Assembly (NCBI RefSeq): GCF_027853235.1 | Contig: NZ_WKJG01000028.1 | Coordinates: 35,705 to 99,704 of the forward strand | DNA length: 64,000 nucleotides | Source of the DNA: Aliibacillus thermotolerans | Lineage (GTDB): Bacteria > Bacillota > Bacilli > Bacillales > Marinococcaceae | Direction of reading: 5' to 3' | In this document: piece after piece, positions 6,926 to 15,259 of the stretch | How positions within the stretch are numbered: the stretch's first letter is position 1 | Layout of the letters: each line of letters starts with the position of its first letter | The notes under the pieces: model-generated | Seen by the model: only the letters and a program-made list of their open reading frames with translations | The model's database searches: none | What the model was told of the DNA's origin: nothing | Program-made: the position numbers and the translations under genes

Positions 6926-9022
6926 GTGGCGACGGACAAACATATTTATCGCATAGAAGGGCTTACTTGAGCAAGTTGTGCAAAGACATTTGAACAAAAT
7001 GTCCGGCACCTGGATGGTGTCAAAAACGCAGAAGTAAACTTTGGTACTTCAAAACTCACAGTTTATGGAAAAACAACGATTGAACAACTGGAAAAAGCCG
7101 GCGCATTTGAAAATTTAGTCATACGTAATGAAAAAGATGTTTCTCCTCTTTCAAAGCCATCTTTTTTCCAGAAACATCGAAAGATTTTATGTTCATGTAC
7201 CATTTTACTTGGTGCGATCATTTCCGATGTTGTTCTCGATGAAAATGAATTACTAACAGTGTTTTTATATCTTCTTACGATTCTGATTGGCGGCTTCTCT
7301 TTATTTCGTACCGGCCTTTCCAATCTCGTATGCATTCGTTTCGACATGCGAACGTTAATGACCATCGCAATTATCGGAGCAGCGCTTATTGGAGAATGGC
7401 GAGAAGGAGCCATCGTCGTCATCTTATTTGCGATTAGTGAAGCATTGGAAACATATTCTCTCGATCGCGCGCGTCGATCCATTCGCTCACTTATGGAGAT
7501 TGCGCCAAAAGAAGCGGTCATTCGGCGAAATGGTGTCGAGAAAAAAGTTGCTGTAGAAGAGATTCAAATTGGGGATGTATTGCTTGTCAAGCCCGGGGAT
7601 TACATCGCAATGGATGGAATCATTCAGAAAGGTATGTCTTCTATTAATGAAGCAACGATTACAGGAGAATCTATGCCAGTCCAAAAAGAAATCGGTAGCG
7701 AAGTGTACGCAGGAACACTCAATGGAGAAGGTTTTTTAGAAGTGGAAGTGACAAAGCATATAGATGATACAACGCTTCAAAAAATTATTCATTTGGTAGA
7801 AGAAGCTCAAGCGAAAAAAGCACCGGCGCAAGCATTTGTAGACCGTTTTGCTTCTTATTACACTCCGATAATCGTCGTGGTTGCTTTATTGACAGCAATT
7901 GTTCCACCTCTTTTCTTTCAAGCGGACTGGTATACTTGGGTGTATCAAGGATTAGCTGTCCTCGTTGTTGGTTGTCCATGTGCACTTGTTATTTCTACAC
8001 CTGTGGCAATTGTTACTGCCATTGGAAATGCCGCAAGAAATGGCGTATTAGTTAAAGGTGGGATTCATTTAGAAGAAATGGGGCAAATCGACGCCATCGC
8101 TTTTGATAAAACGGGAACGTTGACACGAGGAAAGCCCATGGTGACAGATGTCATCCCCTTTGGAGAAGAGGACTCGCTGCTTCTTCGTGATATCGCTGCC
8201 CTTGAAAGACATGCTTCTCACCCCATTGCAAAAGCAATTACAGACAGAGCACTCGAGATAGGACTTCCCTTTGAACAGTTGTCTGCAAAAGATGTTCAAT
8301 CTATTACAGGAGTTGGATTAAAAGGAGTTATTGGTGATCAAAGCTATATCGCCGCAAAACCTTCTTACTTCTCTCATTTATCAGAAGAACAAACTAGAAT
8401 GATTCATTCCTTACAAGAAGAAGGAAAATCAGTCATTGTCGTCCAAAGAGCAAACGACATCGTAGCTATCATCGGAATAAAAGATCGCATTCGTTCTTCG
8501 GTTCCTTCAATGCTTCAATCTCTCCATCAACTTGGAATAAAGGATACCGTGATGTTGACAGGAGATCATCAGCATACAGCCGAACGTATCGGAAAAGAAG
8601 CAGGAATTCATCATATTCATGCAAATCTGTTACCCGAAGATAAGCTCTCTTTCATTCAAACATTCATGAAACAAAACAAAAAAATAGCGATGGTTGGAGA
8701 CGGGATCAATGACGCGCCAGCTCTTGCTCATGCCACTATTGGAGTGGCGATGGGAGGAGCCGGAACGGATACTTCCCTAGAAACAGCAGACATCGTTCTC
8801 ATGGAAGACGATTTAAAGAAACTACCTTTCACAGTGAATCTTAGCAAAAAAGCGCTTGCCATTATTAAGCAAAACATCACTTTTTCTCTTTTAATAAAAG
8901 TCACTGCTCTTCTCTTCGTCATACCGGGCTGGTTGACCCTTTGGATCGCAATATTTGCTGATATGGGCGCGACTCTCTTAGTGACATTCAACGGTCTCCG
9001 ACTTCTTCGATTGAAAAGTTAA
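6926..9022 (+). CDS. cadA: CadA-type Zn/Cd/Pb-exporting P1B ATPase with in-frame UGA in the HMA CxxC motif
   Basis: GTG 6926 follows AAAGGAGGAGCGTTT. Codon 15 (6968-6970) is TGA, exactly where CadA proteins have the first Cys of GxTCxxC: the frame reads GLT-UGA-ASCAKTFEQNV. After it the frame stays open to 9022 and encodes the rest of the HMA domain (about 6-70), then all P-type ATPase parts: TGES (actuator, near 246), CPC in the transport helix (near 350), DKTGTLT with the phosphorylated Asp (near 394), SHP, GDGINDAP (near 592), and the last-helix FADMGATLLVTFNGLRLL typical of the P1B-2 Zn/Cd/Pb class. About 698 residues, normal for CadA. After the UGA no ATG, GTG or TTG occurs before GTG 7259, which would drop the HMA and the first helix. 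Either selenocysteine is inserted, or this is a very young nonsense mutation or base error. The DNA shows no other damage. Confidence 0.85.
6978..7009 (+). other. SECIS-like hairpin directly after the cadA UGA
   Basis: A hairpin with a perfect 7-bp upper stem GACATTT (6985-6991) / AAATGTC (6997-7003), apical loop GAACA beginning with G, and a lower stem GTGC / GCAC separated by a small internal loop. The apical loop starts 21 nt after the UGA. Bacterial SECIS elements have a short upper stem, a loop with G near its 5' side, and roughly 16-37 nt between UGA and loop, so it fits. Known SECIS elements vary widely and hairpins arise by chance, so this is suggestive only. Confidence 0.4.
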
Positions 9023-9067
9023 CATACAACGGTGGAAACAGCACGTTTTCCCCGTTGTATGTTTTCA
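9022..9067 (+). terminator. cadA terminator
   Basis: ACATACAACGG / CCGTTGTATGT long stem starting at the stop codon, followed by TTTTC. Confidence 0.8.
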
Positions 9068-9128
9068 TAAAAAATGATATTTTCCCAGGACATTGGAGAA
9101 AAGATCATCTATGATTGCAGCCATATCA

Positions 9129-9368
9129 TTATTGAAATAGCGATTTTTGTCTTATTTTTGATTCAACTTTTGCATAAATCAATCCTGCTTCTTCTGGAGA
9201 AATACGAAACTGTTTGCTTGCTTTTTCCTCCACGAGCGTATCGTTTTTCGCTTCGTCAAACCTCTCTCCTGCTTTTTCTAACTGTTTGTATTCATTGTGC
9301 ATAAAAGTATATACGTCTTGTTCAAAGGATGACACGTTCGTTTGTGTGGAAGTTTGAGATTCACCCAT
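9129..9368 (-). CDS. Small hypothetical protein, 79 residues
   Basis: ATG 9368 has a strong AAGGAGGCTAACAG site. The protein is soluble, with a Ser/Thr/Gln-rich N-terminus and helical charged segments (YKQLEKAGERFDEAK; FRISPEEAGLIYAKVESKI). No known domain is recognised. It could be one of the small Bacillaceae-specific proteins of unknown role. It lies alone between cadA and a zinc-ribbon gene on the other strand. Confidence 0.6.
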   Translation of the reverse strand: MGESQTSTQTNVSSFEQDVYTFMHNEYKQLEKAGERFDEAKNDTLVEEKASKQFRISPEEAGLIYAKVESKIRQKSLFQ

Positions 9369-9554
9369 CTGTTAGCCTCCTTTATTTACTATCTTATTAC
9401 ATTCTCGATATTAAGCAACCCTCTTTTAAAATTCCCATTTTCTTTTACATTTCGTTTCATTTCACCTCTTTCTATTTTGATTGAATATAGTATAGAAAAC
9501 TTCCGTTCTTCCTACACTAAGAGTCAATAAGGAATTGCGAAGATAGGTGATAAT

Positions 9555-9761
9555 ATGAATCTTTCCTTTTGGAAAACGTTTTCACATTGGCGTGACAAAA
9601 AAAGAGAAGAACGTCTTATCCTTTCTAAACAAGAAAATAAATGTCCTCAATGTCGCGGAAGAGGGTTTTTCGTCATGCCGGGTGACTATTTAGGAGCACT
9701 TCCAGTAGATTGTACTGGATGTAACGGCAGCGGCACTTTTTTGGATTGGGAAAAACAATAA
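9555..9761 (+). CDS. Small DnaJ-type zinc-ribbon protein
   Basis: 68 residues with two CxxCxGxG-type knuckles, CPQCRGRGF (near 29-37) and CTGCNGSGT (near 52-60), the zinc-binding pattern of the DnaJ cysteine-rich domain. With only two knuckles it would bind one zinc. Similar short Bacillus proteins are often mis-annotated as methionine aminopeptidase. ATG 9555 follows GATAGGTGATAAT. Function unknown; a chaperone-like or nucleic acid contact is possible. Confidence 0.75.
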   Translation: MNLSFWKTFSHWRDKKREERLILSKQENKCPQCRGRGFFVMPGDYLGALPVDCTGCNGSGTFLDWEKQ

Positions 9762-9807
9762 TCTCCTTCTTAGTATCGCCCATTTCCCCTTATTTGTTGC
9801 ATAGTAC

Positions 9808-9857
9808 GAAAAACAATCCTTGCGAGAAAAATACTCCACAAGGATTGTTTTCTTTTT
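9808..9857. terminator. Bidirectional terminator
   Basis: AAACAATCCTTG / CAAGGATTGTTT stem with flanking A and T runs, between the zinc-ribbon gene (+) and tagH (-). Confidence 0.8.
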
Positions 9858-10659
9858 AAACAACTTCCAACACTTTTTTCTGTTTTTTAAATCCTTTCGT
9901 ACGGAATTGTTTTCTTTTTTCTTTGGACCATTTGTTATATTTTTTCAAAAAGGCTTCATACTGTTCCATGACACGTTCCATGTCCCCAAATGCTTTTTTC
10001 TCACCAAATTCAAGCCATAATGCTTTGTTGCAAAAGGTTTTCATTTGGCTTGTGGAATGGCTGACAAAAAACATTGTCTTCCCTCGTTCTTTAAACTCCA
10101 TCATTTTCTCTAAACTTTTCCTTGCGAATGTTTTATCTCCGACAGATAATGCTTCATCCACAATTAAAATATCTGGATCGATACTTACATTAATCGAAAA
10201 CCCAAGTCGAGACTTCATCCCTTTGGAATATGATTTCACTGGCTGATCAATAAACGTTTCTAGTTCGGCAAATTCAATGATTTCTGGTTCAAGCCGTTTA
10301 ATTTCTTGTTTCGTAAACCCAAGCATTAAACATTTCAACATAATATTTTCGCGTCCAGTGAGTTTGTTATTGAGTCCAGCCGAAACGTCAATGATTGCTC
10401 GTGTGCCATGAACTTTCACCGTTCCACTAGTAGGCGGAACGACGCCAGCGATAATATTTGAAAGAGTCGATTTTCCAGAACCATTCACGCCAACAAGGCC
10501 GATAATATCTCCTTTTTCCGCTTCAAAAGATACATCTTTTAATCCATAAAATTCCTCACCAAACTTACCAGGTAACAACAAATCCTTTAATCGATCGGTT
10601 TGATTTTCGTATATTTTATATTTTTTCGTTACGTTTTTCACAATGACTGCTTTTTCCAT
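9856..10659 (-). CDS. tagH: Teichoic acid ABC exporter, ATP-binding subunit TagH
   Basis: 267 residues: Walker A GVNGSGKST (near 57-65), signature SYSKGMKSR (near 143-151), Walker B PDILIVDEA (near 161-169), then the H-loop VSHS. The N-terminal VTKKYKIYENQTDRLKDLL is typical for polysaccharide/teichoic acid exporters of the ABC-2 class. It powers flipping of wall teichoic acid with TagG, whose gene lies 16 nt upstream in the same operon. The length matches the short TarH form (about 264) rather than the B. subtilis TagH with its extra C-terminal domain. Confidence 0.92.
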   Translation of the reverse strand: MEKAVIVKNVTKKYKIYENQTDRLKDLLLPGKFGEEFYGLKDVSFEAEKGDIIGLVGVNGSGKSTLSNIIAGVVPPTSGTVKVHGTRAIIDVSAGLNNKLTGRENIMLKCLMLGFTKQEIKRLEPEIIEFAELETFIDQPVKSYSKGMKSRLGFSINVSIDPDILIVDEALSVGDKTFARKSLEKMMEFKERGKTMFFVSHSTSQMKTFCNKALWLEFGEKKAFGDMERVMEQYEAFLKKYNKWSKEKRKQFRTKGFKKQKKVLEVV

Positions 10660-10675
10660 CGTTCATCCCTTCTAT

Positions 10676-11482
10676 CTATAAAAAATCCATAAAGTGACGG
10701 CGGAACCTTGTGTGTAGTAAAGAGCCTATCACAAATAAAACAAGGACTAATCCCCAAAAATACAACGTATATTCCCAATGATCAATAAAATACCAAGACT
10801 CCCCAAAAAATGAAGCTCGATATCCTTCTACTAAATAGTATAAAGGATTTATTTTCATGAATGTTTGAATAGGCTCTGGTAATTCAGTAGTCACCCATAA
10901 AAAAGGTGTAATATATAAAAAAACACGAATGGTCGCTTGAATCAACTTTTGGACATCACGAATAACCAATGTTACCGTTGATGAAATTAACACAAAAGCA
11001 ATGACAAGAATGACCATACTAAACAAGTAATAAGGAAGTTGTATATAATAGATACTAACTGGATATCCTGCAAACTGCATATAGATGATGACAATAAAAA
11101 GTAACACTATATGGGGATATAATTTAGATATAACGACATATACCGGGATCGCACTTGTTGGAAAGTTCATTTTAGAGACCATGCGTATTTTCGTATAAAT
11201 TGCTTTTGATCCTTGGGTAATTGCCGGTTGCACAAAAAACCAAATCGTAATCCCTGCTAATAACCATGTGAAAAATGGAACCCCATCTACCGGTTCATTG
11301 CTACGAATACCATACCCAAACACGAACCAGTAAATCCCGATAAAAAATGCTGGTGTGATGATTTCCCACAACGGTCCGAGATACGTGTTCGTATTTTTAA
11401 TTTTTATTTCAAATCGTGCTAACCGATTGATTAAATAAATATTGTCCCATAATTCTTTCACAATCGTGCCTACTGCTTTCAT
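10676..11482 (-). CDS. tagG: Teichoic acid ABC exporter, permease TagG
   Basis: 268 residues, six predicted membrane helices of the ABC-2 permease type, with IKIKNTNTYLGPLWEIITPAFFIGIYWFVFG at the N-terminus and KINPLYYLVEGYRASFF near the end, both characteristic of TagG/TarG. With TagH it moves lipid-linked wall teichoic acid across the membrane. It lies between the glycerophosphotransferase gene and tagH with short gaps (15 and 16 nt), so one transcript is likely. Confidence 0.92.
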   Translation of the reverse strand: MKAVGTIVKELWDNIYLINRLARFEIKIKNTNTYLGPLWEIITPAFFIGIYWFVFGYGIRSNEPVDGVPFFTWLLAGITIWFFVQPAITQGSKAIYTKIRMVSKMNFPTSAIPVYVVISKLYPHIVLLFIVIIYMQFAGYPVSIYYIQLPYYLFSMVILVIAFVLISSTVTLVIRDVQKLIQATIRVFLYITPFLWVTTELPEPIQTFMKINPLYYLVEGYRASFFGESWYFIDHWEYTLYFWGLVLVLFVIGSLLHTRFRRHFMDFL

Positions 11483-11497
11483 CTACTATTCCCTCTT

Positions 11498-12736
11498 TTA
11501 TCTTTCACTATGACTATTTGGATCGTCAAACACTGCTTTTACTACTCGTTCTGTCGCGTGACCATCCTCCAATGCGTGAAACGTTTCTTCAAACCATGCA
11601 ATTTTGTCTTTGTATTTCGACCGAATTTGATCCACTTCCTTCATTTCTTGAATAATTTCTTCTGTTGTTGTGACAAGGGGTCCTGGTGCTTCTTTTTCAA
11701 AATCGAAATAAAATCCTCTTAACTTGTCGCGATAACTTTCAATATCATATACGTAAAATATCATCGGGCGTTGAAGTACTCCATAGTCGAACATGACAGA
11801 AGAGTAATCAGTAATCATCACATCTGCAATCATATATAAATCGCGAATATCAGGGTAATGAGAAGCATCCATCGCAAAATCTTCTACCCCTTCCAAATTC
11901 ACGTGATCCGAAACAAGATAATGGAGACGAAGCACTAACATATATTCCTCACCAAGCGCTTCTTTCATTTTTTCTAAGTCCATTTGCACGTTAAATTTAT
12001 ACTTTCCGATGAAATAATATTCGTTGTCTCGCCATGTTGGTGCATACAAAATCACTTTTTTAGAAGCCGGTATTCCTAATCTTTCTTTGACTTGTTTTAC
12101 ATCATCTTCTGTATAATGGAATAAATAATCATTCCGTGGATACCCTGTTTCAAGAATCCTTTGATCAAAGTCGAATGCCCGCTTAAAAATTTCCGTTGAA
12201 TAACGATTCGGGGAAATTAAGTAATTCCACCGACTAGCTTCTGTCACAAAATTTTTCTTATACATATCTGTCGTCGTTCCAGGCATCAATACCTCTTCCA
12301 TGTCTAATGCCAATTTTTTCAGCGGTGTACCGTGCCACGTTTGCAAATAAATCGTGTCTTGCGGCTTTGGAATCCATTTTGGTAGTCGGCTATTAAATAC
12401 CCAATATTTTGCTCTCATCATGACAATAAACCATTTTATCGTGAAGCGCTGGATGGTCTCTACGTTATGTTCTTCAAATTTTGCTTTGTAGCGATGATCA
12501 ATACTCCAATAATAAGTGAAGTCACGATTTTGGGATTGAAGCAATTCATAAATCGCACGGGGATTACAGCTGTACTGTTTTCCCAGAAAACTTTCAAAAA
12601 CAATGATTTCTTTTTTAGGTAACTTCCCAATGAGACCAAAAACTCGCTGATACCATTTGCGCACCCGGGGAGATTTCTTTGCTTTATTCCATTTTTTCTT
12701 CATTTTCTTTTTCCACTTTTTTGTCCATTTCTTCAT
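11498..12736 (-). CDS. CDP-glycerol glycerophosphotransferase (TagB/TagF family)
   Basis: 412 residues with a strongly basic amphipathic N-terminus (MKKWTKKWKKKMKKK) suited to membrane binding, then the family core: TWHGTPLKKL (near 133), RNDYLF, APTWRD (near 230) and ITDYSSVMFDY (near 310). It transfers glycerol-phosphate from CDP-glycerol to a lipid-linked acceptor, as primase (TagB) or polymerase (TagF). The size is that of TagB or a single-domain TagF, since B. subtilis TagF is longer with an N-terminal extension. Followed by tagG-tagH; tagD upstream supplies CDP-glycerol. Confidence 0.88.
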   Translation of the reverse strand: MKKWTKKWKKKMKKKWNKAKKSPRVRKWYQRVFGLIGKLPKKEIIVFESFLGKQYSCNPRAIYELLQSQNRDFTYYWSIDHRYKAKFEEHNVETIQRFTIKWFIVMMRAKYWVFNSRLPKWIPKPQDTIYLQTWHGTPLKKLALDMEEVLMPGTTTDMYKKNFVTEASRWNYLISPNRYSTEIFKRAFDFDQRILETGYPRNDYLFHYTEDDVKQVKERLGIPASKKVILYAPTWRDNEYYFIGKYKFNVQMDLEKMKEALGEEYMLVLRLHYLVSDHVNLEGVEDFAMDASHYPDIRDLYMIADVMITDYSSVMFDYGVLQRPMIFYVYDIESYRDKLRGFYFDFEKEAPGPLVTTTEEIIQEMKEVDQIRSKYKDKIAWFEETFHALEDGHATERVVKAVFDDPNSHSER

Positions 12737-12855
12737 ATTTTCTTCTTACCTTTCTTTTTTGAAAAAATGACAACGCCTTCTATTATACTCTATTTAAAAA
12801 GAGAAAGAAAAACACCGCCATTCTCTGCGTTATCATTCTTCCTTCTCTAAAAAGT

Positions 12856-12886
12856 AAAAAAGAGAGAAATACTTCTCCCTTTTTTA
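12856..12886 (-). terminator. tagD terminator
   Basis: On the minus strand GGGAGAA-gtat-TTCTCTC with A6 before and T6 after. It overlaps the end of tagD. The operon may therefore be partly separated, with transport genes read through or from their own promoter. Confidence 0.65.
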
Positions 12887-13282
12887 ATACGCTTTTGCAA
12901 GTAACAATTCATTTTTTATTTTGGTCGTTGAAATGTTCGCTGTTCGTGGTAGATAAATAACTTTACAATATTTGGAGAGATCGTCGAATTTGCCTTTCCA
13001 ATCATCTCCCATGACCAATATATCTATATCGTATTTCAAAATATCTTCTTCTTTTTGCTCCCATCTTTCTTCAGGGATCACTCGATCGACGTAACGAACT
13101 GCTTCTAACATCATTTTTCGTTGTTCGTATGGGTAGTAAGCTTTTTTATTTTTTTGCGCGTTAAATTCATCCGTTGAAATCGCAACGGTTAAATGGTCTC
13201 CAAGAGCTTTGGCACGTTTTAACAAATTGATATGTCCCCAATGTAATAAGTCAAACGTTCCATATGTGATTACTTTTTTCAT
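12884..13282 (-). CDS. tagD: Glycerol-3-phosphate cytidylyltransferase
   Basis: 132 residues with the cytidylyltransferase motifs GTFDLLHWGHINLLKRAK (HxGH at 15-18) and RTANISTTKIK (RTxGISTT-type signature, near 112-122), and WK of the glycerol-phosphate site (DDWKGKF). Makes CDP-glycerol from CTP and sn-glycerol-3-phosphate for wall teichoic acid. Full length for TagD/TarD. The following teichoic genes on the same strand confirm the role. Confidence 0.95.
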   Translation of the reverse strand: MKKVITYGTFDLLHWGHINLLKRAKALGDHLTVAISTDEFNAQKNKKAYYPYEQRKMMLEAVRYVDRVIPEERWEQKEEDILKYDIDILVMGDDWKGKFDDLSKYCKVIYLPRTANISTTKIKNELLLAKAY

Positions 13283-13552
13283 TATATTAACCCCCTAGTA
13301 CTTTGAAAACGAACAATCAATAGTTGGCACGTTTGTCACGTACTTTACTTAATCTTTATATTTATTTACATTGACTTTAAAAATTATATCATATAAGCAA
13401 ATGATTCACTATGAACGAACGGTGGAATATCACTGAATAGTATCAAAAATTGTGTAAAAATATGTGAAGAAAAACGATAGTAAGAAGCGAAGCCTGTTTA
13501 CATACTATGATATAATACAGCCATCTATTGATAGTAAGGGAGTAATACTTAC

Positions 13553-14389
13553 ATGAACTTGCAATTGATTCTCACAACAATGAAACAATTTCTAAAAGAA
13601 CTTGCAGATGATCGAGCAACTGGTCTGGCGGCAGAGCAAGCCTTTTATTACATGCTTTCATTGTTTCCTATGGCAATACTATTACTTTCTACCCTTTCAT
13701 ATTTTTCCATCGATCAATCGGAAGTGCTTACTTTCATCTATTCGCTACTACCTATCGAAACGGCCCGTTTTGTGGAAGCGACCATTATGTCCATTGTCAC
13801 AGATGCCCATGGTGGTTTACTTACTTTCGGTATTATTGGGACGATTTGGTCGGCTTCTACTGGAATAAATGCCTTTATTCGCGCCATGAATGAAGCTTAC
13901 AATGTTGAAAACTCCCGTCCTTTTTGGCAAGCTCGTATTTTGTCTATCGGCTTAACCTTTGGATTAATCATTTCTTTTTTACTGATCTTCTTATTGTTTA
14001 TTTTTGGGGCAGTCCTTTTACGAACAATCACGAATTATTTCTTCCTTCCTTCAGAAACGGAACAGTTGATTCAAATCGTTCGTTGGATCGCCACCATTCT
14101 TATTATGATTTCTCTTCTGTCTTGCATGTACTATCTTGCACCGAACAAAAAGATTCGCTTTCGGGACGTATTACCAGGGGCCATTGCTGCGACCGTCATG
14201 TGGCAAATTGTTTCCTACGGTTTTTCTTTCTATGTAAGTAATTTCGGAAACTATTCATCCACATACGGAAGTCTCGGTGCTGTTATCGTCTTAATGATGT
14301 GGCTGTTTTTAACTGGACTTGCTCTTGTTACCGGTGGGAAAGTGAACGCCTTTATTTTGGAATATAAAAAACATAGCACACTTAAATGA
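13553..14389 (+). CDS. YihY/BrkB family integral membrane protein
   Basis: 278 residues with about six membrane helices and the family pattern AEQAFYYMLSLFPMAILLLS, TFGIIGTIWSASTGINAFIRAMNEAY, and near the C-terminus SYGFSFYVSNFGNYSSTYGSLGAVIVLMMWLFLTG. The family was once named ribonuclease BN by error; its real function is not settled. A TGATATAAT extended -10 lies at about 13510. AAGGGAGT precedes ATG 13553. Monocistronic. Confidence 0.9.
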   Translation: MNLQLILTTMKQFLKELADDRATGLAAEQAFYYMLSLFPMAILLLSTLSYFSIDQSEVLTFIYSLLPIETARFVEATIMSIVTDAHGGLLTFGIIGTIWSASTGINAFIRAMNEAYNVENSRPFWQARILSIGLTFGLIISFLLIFLLFIFGAVLLRTITNYFFLPSETEQLIQIVRWIATILIMISLLSCMYYLAPNKKIRFRDVLPGAIAATVMWQIVSYGFSFYVSNFGNYSSTYGSLGAVIVLMMWLFLTGLALVTGGKVNAFILEYKKHSTLK

Positions 14390-14391
14390 CA

Positions 14392-14577
14392 CTAATTCGT
14401 GCTTTCTTCCCGCTCCATTCTTTTTTTCACCCGCTCTTTCGGTTGCCAACAATCAAATTGATACGTTGGCTTCGTTTCATATCCTAGTCGACTACACCGA
14501 AATACAGGTGGCCCTCCTCGCTTTTTCTTTACTTCATACCAAATACAGGTGGAACAACAATGAAAACGATTCAACAT
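14392..14577 (-). CDS. Small cysteine-containing conserved protein
   Basis: 61 residues, FHCCSTCIWYEV ... FRCSRLGYETKPTYQFDCW: five cysteines in a pattern suggesting a zinc site, found in my recollection as a short conserved Bacillus protein of unknown role. I start at ATG 14577, where AGAGAGGGTG lies at correct distance. A longer in-frame extension to 14814 is antisense to another small gene and has no support. The gene converges with yihY. Confidence 0.65.
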   Translation of the reverse strand: MLNRFHCCSTCIWYEVKKKRGGPPVFRCSRLGYETKPTYQFDCWQPKERVKKRMEREESTN

Positions 14578-14644
14578 GAACACCCTCTCTATTTCTATGA
14601 CAATATATGATACAATAGTCTTATCATCTTCGGAGGTGATATGA

Positions 14645-14797
14645 TTGAATATTAATAAAATAAGACGAACATTGTACTTGATTTCACGTATTCTCGGTGA
14701 TATTAATGCCGTCAAACGTGGCACGGTAGGGAAACGAGTCGCGCGGCGGGTTGCTGGTCGCCAGACGGGAAAAATGCTGCGTAAGTTATTTAAATAA
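14645..14797 (+). CDS. Small basic conserved protein, 50 residues
   Basis: TTG 14645 follows TCGGAGGTGATATGA, an excellent ribosome binding site. The product is very basic (LISRILGDINAVKRGTVGKR, then VARRVAGRQTGKMLRKLFK), with Arg/Lys spaced as in nucleic-acid- or ribosome-associated small proteins. A terminator hairpin follows immediately. Similar 50-residue proteins occur in Bacillus genomes, without known function. It was too short for a routine ORF cut-off. Confidence 0.7.
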   Translation: MNINKIRRTLYLISRILGDINAVKRGTVGKRVARRVAGRQTGKMLRKLFK

Positions 14798-14839
14798 AAA
14801 AGAGTCGCACGCACAATGAGGGCGCGACTCTCTTTTTTT
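14796..14839. terminator. Bidirectional terminator
   Basis: AGAGTCGC / GCGACTCT stem with A6 before and T7 after, between the small basic gene (+) and the SufT-like gene (-). Confidence 0.8.
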
Positions 14840-15170
14840 AATCAGGAATTCCTAATGCAATTTTTGCGTAGCGAGACATTCTGCTTTTATCCCACGGTGG
14901 ATTCCAAACAATCTCTACGTCTACATCGTTAATTTCCCCGAAATCCCGCAAATCTTTTAATGCCGTTTTAATATCTTGAACGATCGTTCCTGCTAATGGA
15001 CACCCCATCGAAGTGAGGGTCATGCGAATGTGAACGTTTTTTTCGTCGTCGACATCAATATTGTAAATTAAACCGAGATTGACAACGTCAACACCGAGCT
15101 CAGGGTCAATCACGCTGTTTTCAATTTCCGCTTCAATTCGTTCAATCAGCTCTTGTTTTTCCTCAGACAA
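14838..15170 (-). CDS. SufT/YitW-like MIP18 (DUF59) iron-sulfur maturation protein
   Basis: 110 residues, the whole MIP18-type domain: VIDPELGVDVVNLGLIYNI, then MTLTSMGCPLAGTIVQDI with the conserved reactive Cys, and VEIVWNPPWDKSRMSRYAKIALGI. Such proteins help deliver iron-sulfur clusters (SufT) or act in paa-type oxygenase assembly. TTG 15170 is preferred, since GAGGAGGTG lies 8 nt upstream; GTG 15179 would sit inside that site. Equivalent to YitW of B. subtilis. Alone on its strand with no suf genes nearby. Confidence 0.85.
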   Translation of the reverse strand: MSEEKQELIERIEAEIENSVIDPELGVDVVNLGLIYNIDVDDEKNVHIRMTLTSMGCPLAGTIVQDIKTALKDLRDFGEINDVDVEIVWNPPWDKSRMSRYAKIALGIPD

Positions 15171-15259
15171 TATAGACACCTCCTCGATATATTACCCTTA
15201 CTGTACCAAATCCTTCGTCCGTTTAACAATATTTTGTTCCACCTGTTCTTCTTTTACAG

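Noticed and set aside
7259..9022. cadA as a shorter gene starting at GTG 7259
   Set aside because: No ribosome binding site there, and it would lack the HMA domain and first membrane helix while the strong site and operators are at 6926.
9074..9304. Plus-strand 76-codon frame
   Set aside because: Shadow of the 79-residue minus-strand gene, which has a strong AAGGAGG site.
14578..14814. Long N-terminal extension of the small cysteine protein frame
   Set aside because: It is antisense to the well-supported 50-residue gene, has no ribosome binding site at its start, and the conserved sequence begins at ATG 14577.
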